NCBI GenBank assembly: GCA_025455345.1
Contig: JALOMS010000283.1
Coordinates: 1 to 6,478, forward strand
Direction of reading: 5' to 3'
DNA length: 6,478 nt
Source: Thermoflexibacter sp.
GTDB lineage: Bacteria > Bacteroidota > Bacteroidia > Cytophagales > Thermoflexibacteraceae
The notes beneath the pieces are model-generated. The model ran no database searches. It worked only from the letters and a program-made list of their open reading frames with translations, and had not been told where the DNA came from. Both the position numbers and the translations under genes were made by a program. The first letter of the stretch is position 1. Every line of letters starts with the position of its first letter. Shown piece after piece: positions 6,391 through 6,478 of this stretch.

Positions 6391-6478
6391 ACAAAAATAA
6401 ACGTTTTTTCAGTTCCAGACTGGAAGTCCCGTTAGGGACCTAAGCTTTGTAGAAACTAAATTAAGCCCAAAATCTAAG
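6391..6478 (+). repeat. 88-nt interspersed repeat, copy R3 (forward), cut by the window end
   Basis: A direct repeat of R1, offset by 305 bp. The GTCCC-GTTA-GGGAC hairpin (6425-6438) is kept, with the loop's first base changed from A to G. The first hairpin is shifted to TTCCA-GAC-TGGAA (6413-6425). The ends ACAAAAATAAAC and AATCTAAG are identical to R1. The window stops exactly where R1 enters its palindrome centre, so R3 probably continues into a matching inverted half beyond the edge. Confidence 0.85.

Noticed and set aside
6234..6443. Plus-strand 69-codon ORF
   Set aside because: It runs through the stem-loop block and into repeat R3, with low-complexity composition and no promoter or family resemblance; it is best explained by repeat DNA.
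6086..6478. CRISPR array
   Set aside because: There are only two direct copies, too long (88 nt) and too far apart (217 nt between them), plus an inverted copy; no cas genes are visible.

Overview
The window reads as a piece of a Bacteroidota chromosome, most likely Cytophagales-like. Four things support this: a C-terminal type IX secretion (T9SS) sorting domain on a giant secreted protease; a tRNA promoter matching the Bacteroidota consensus TTG-N20-TAnnTTTG; no Shine-Dalgarno sequence before the second gene; and AT-rich base composition. The genus cannot be fixed from this sequence alone.

Layout: (1) Positions 1-4920 hold the 3' 1639 codons of a very large multidomain subtilisin-family (S8) protease. 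The gene enters from beyond the left edge, so its start, signal peptide and most of the propeptide are missing. The order is propeptide tail, S8 catalytic domain, CUB, PKD, choice-of-anchor-J/MAM-like domain, FN3, a second anchor-J domain, five more FN3 repeats and a T9SS type A sorting domain. (2) An 83-bp gap carries a two-tier 36-bp interrupted palindrome. (3) Positions 5004-5612 encode a 202-residue cytosolic protein of unknown function. (4) A compact tRNA locus follows: a clear promoter, tRNA-Gly(GCC), a strong hairpin/T-tract terminator, tRNA-Leu(UAA) and a second strong terminator. Neither tRNA has an encoded CCA end. (5) From about 6064 to the right edge there is no credible gene. The stretch is packed with repeats: two direct copies of an 88-nt repeat 305 bp apart, a third shorter copy facing the first to make a ~110-nt palindrome, and between the copies a ~108-nt block of nested and mutually exclusive stem-loops. 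The right-hand copy ends exactly at the window edge, at the point where the palindrome centre would begin.

The genes do not form an obvious pathway. The protease is an exported or surface-attached enzyme, the second gene is an independent hypothetical, and the tRNA locus is its own transcription unit. The least explained part is the repeat/palindrome block after the tRNA-Leu terminator. It looks like a non-coding, possibly mobile or RNA-forming element, or one end of a tandem array with a ~305-bp period.
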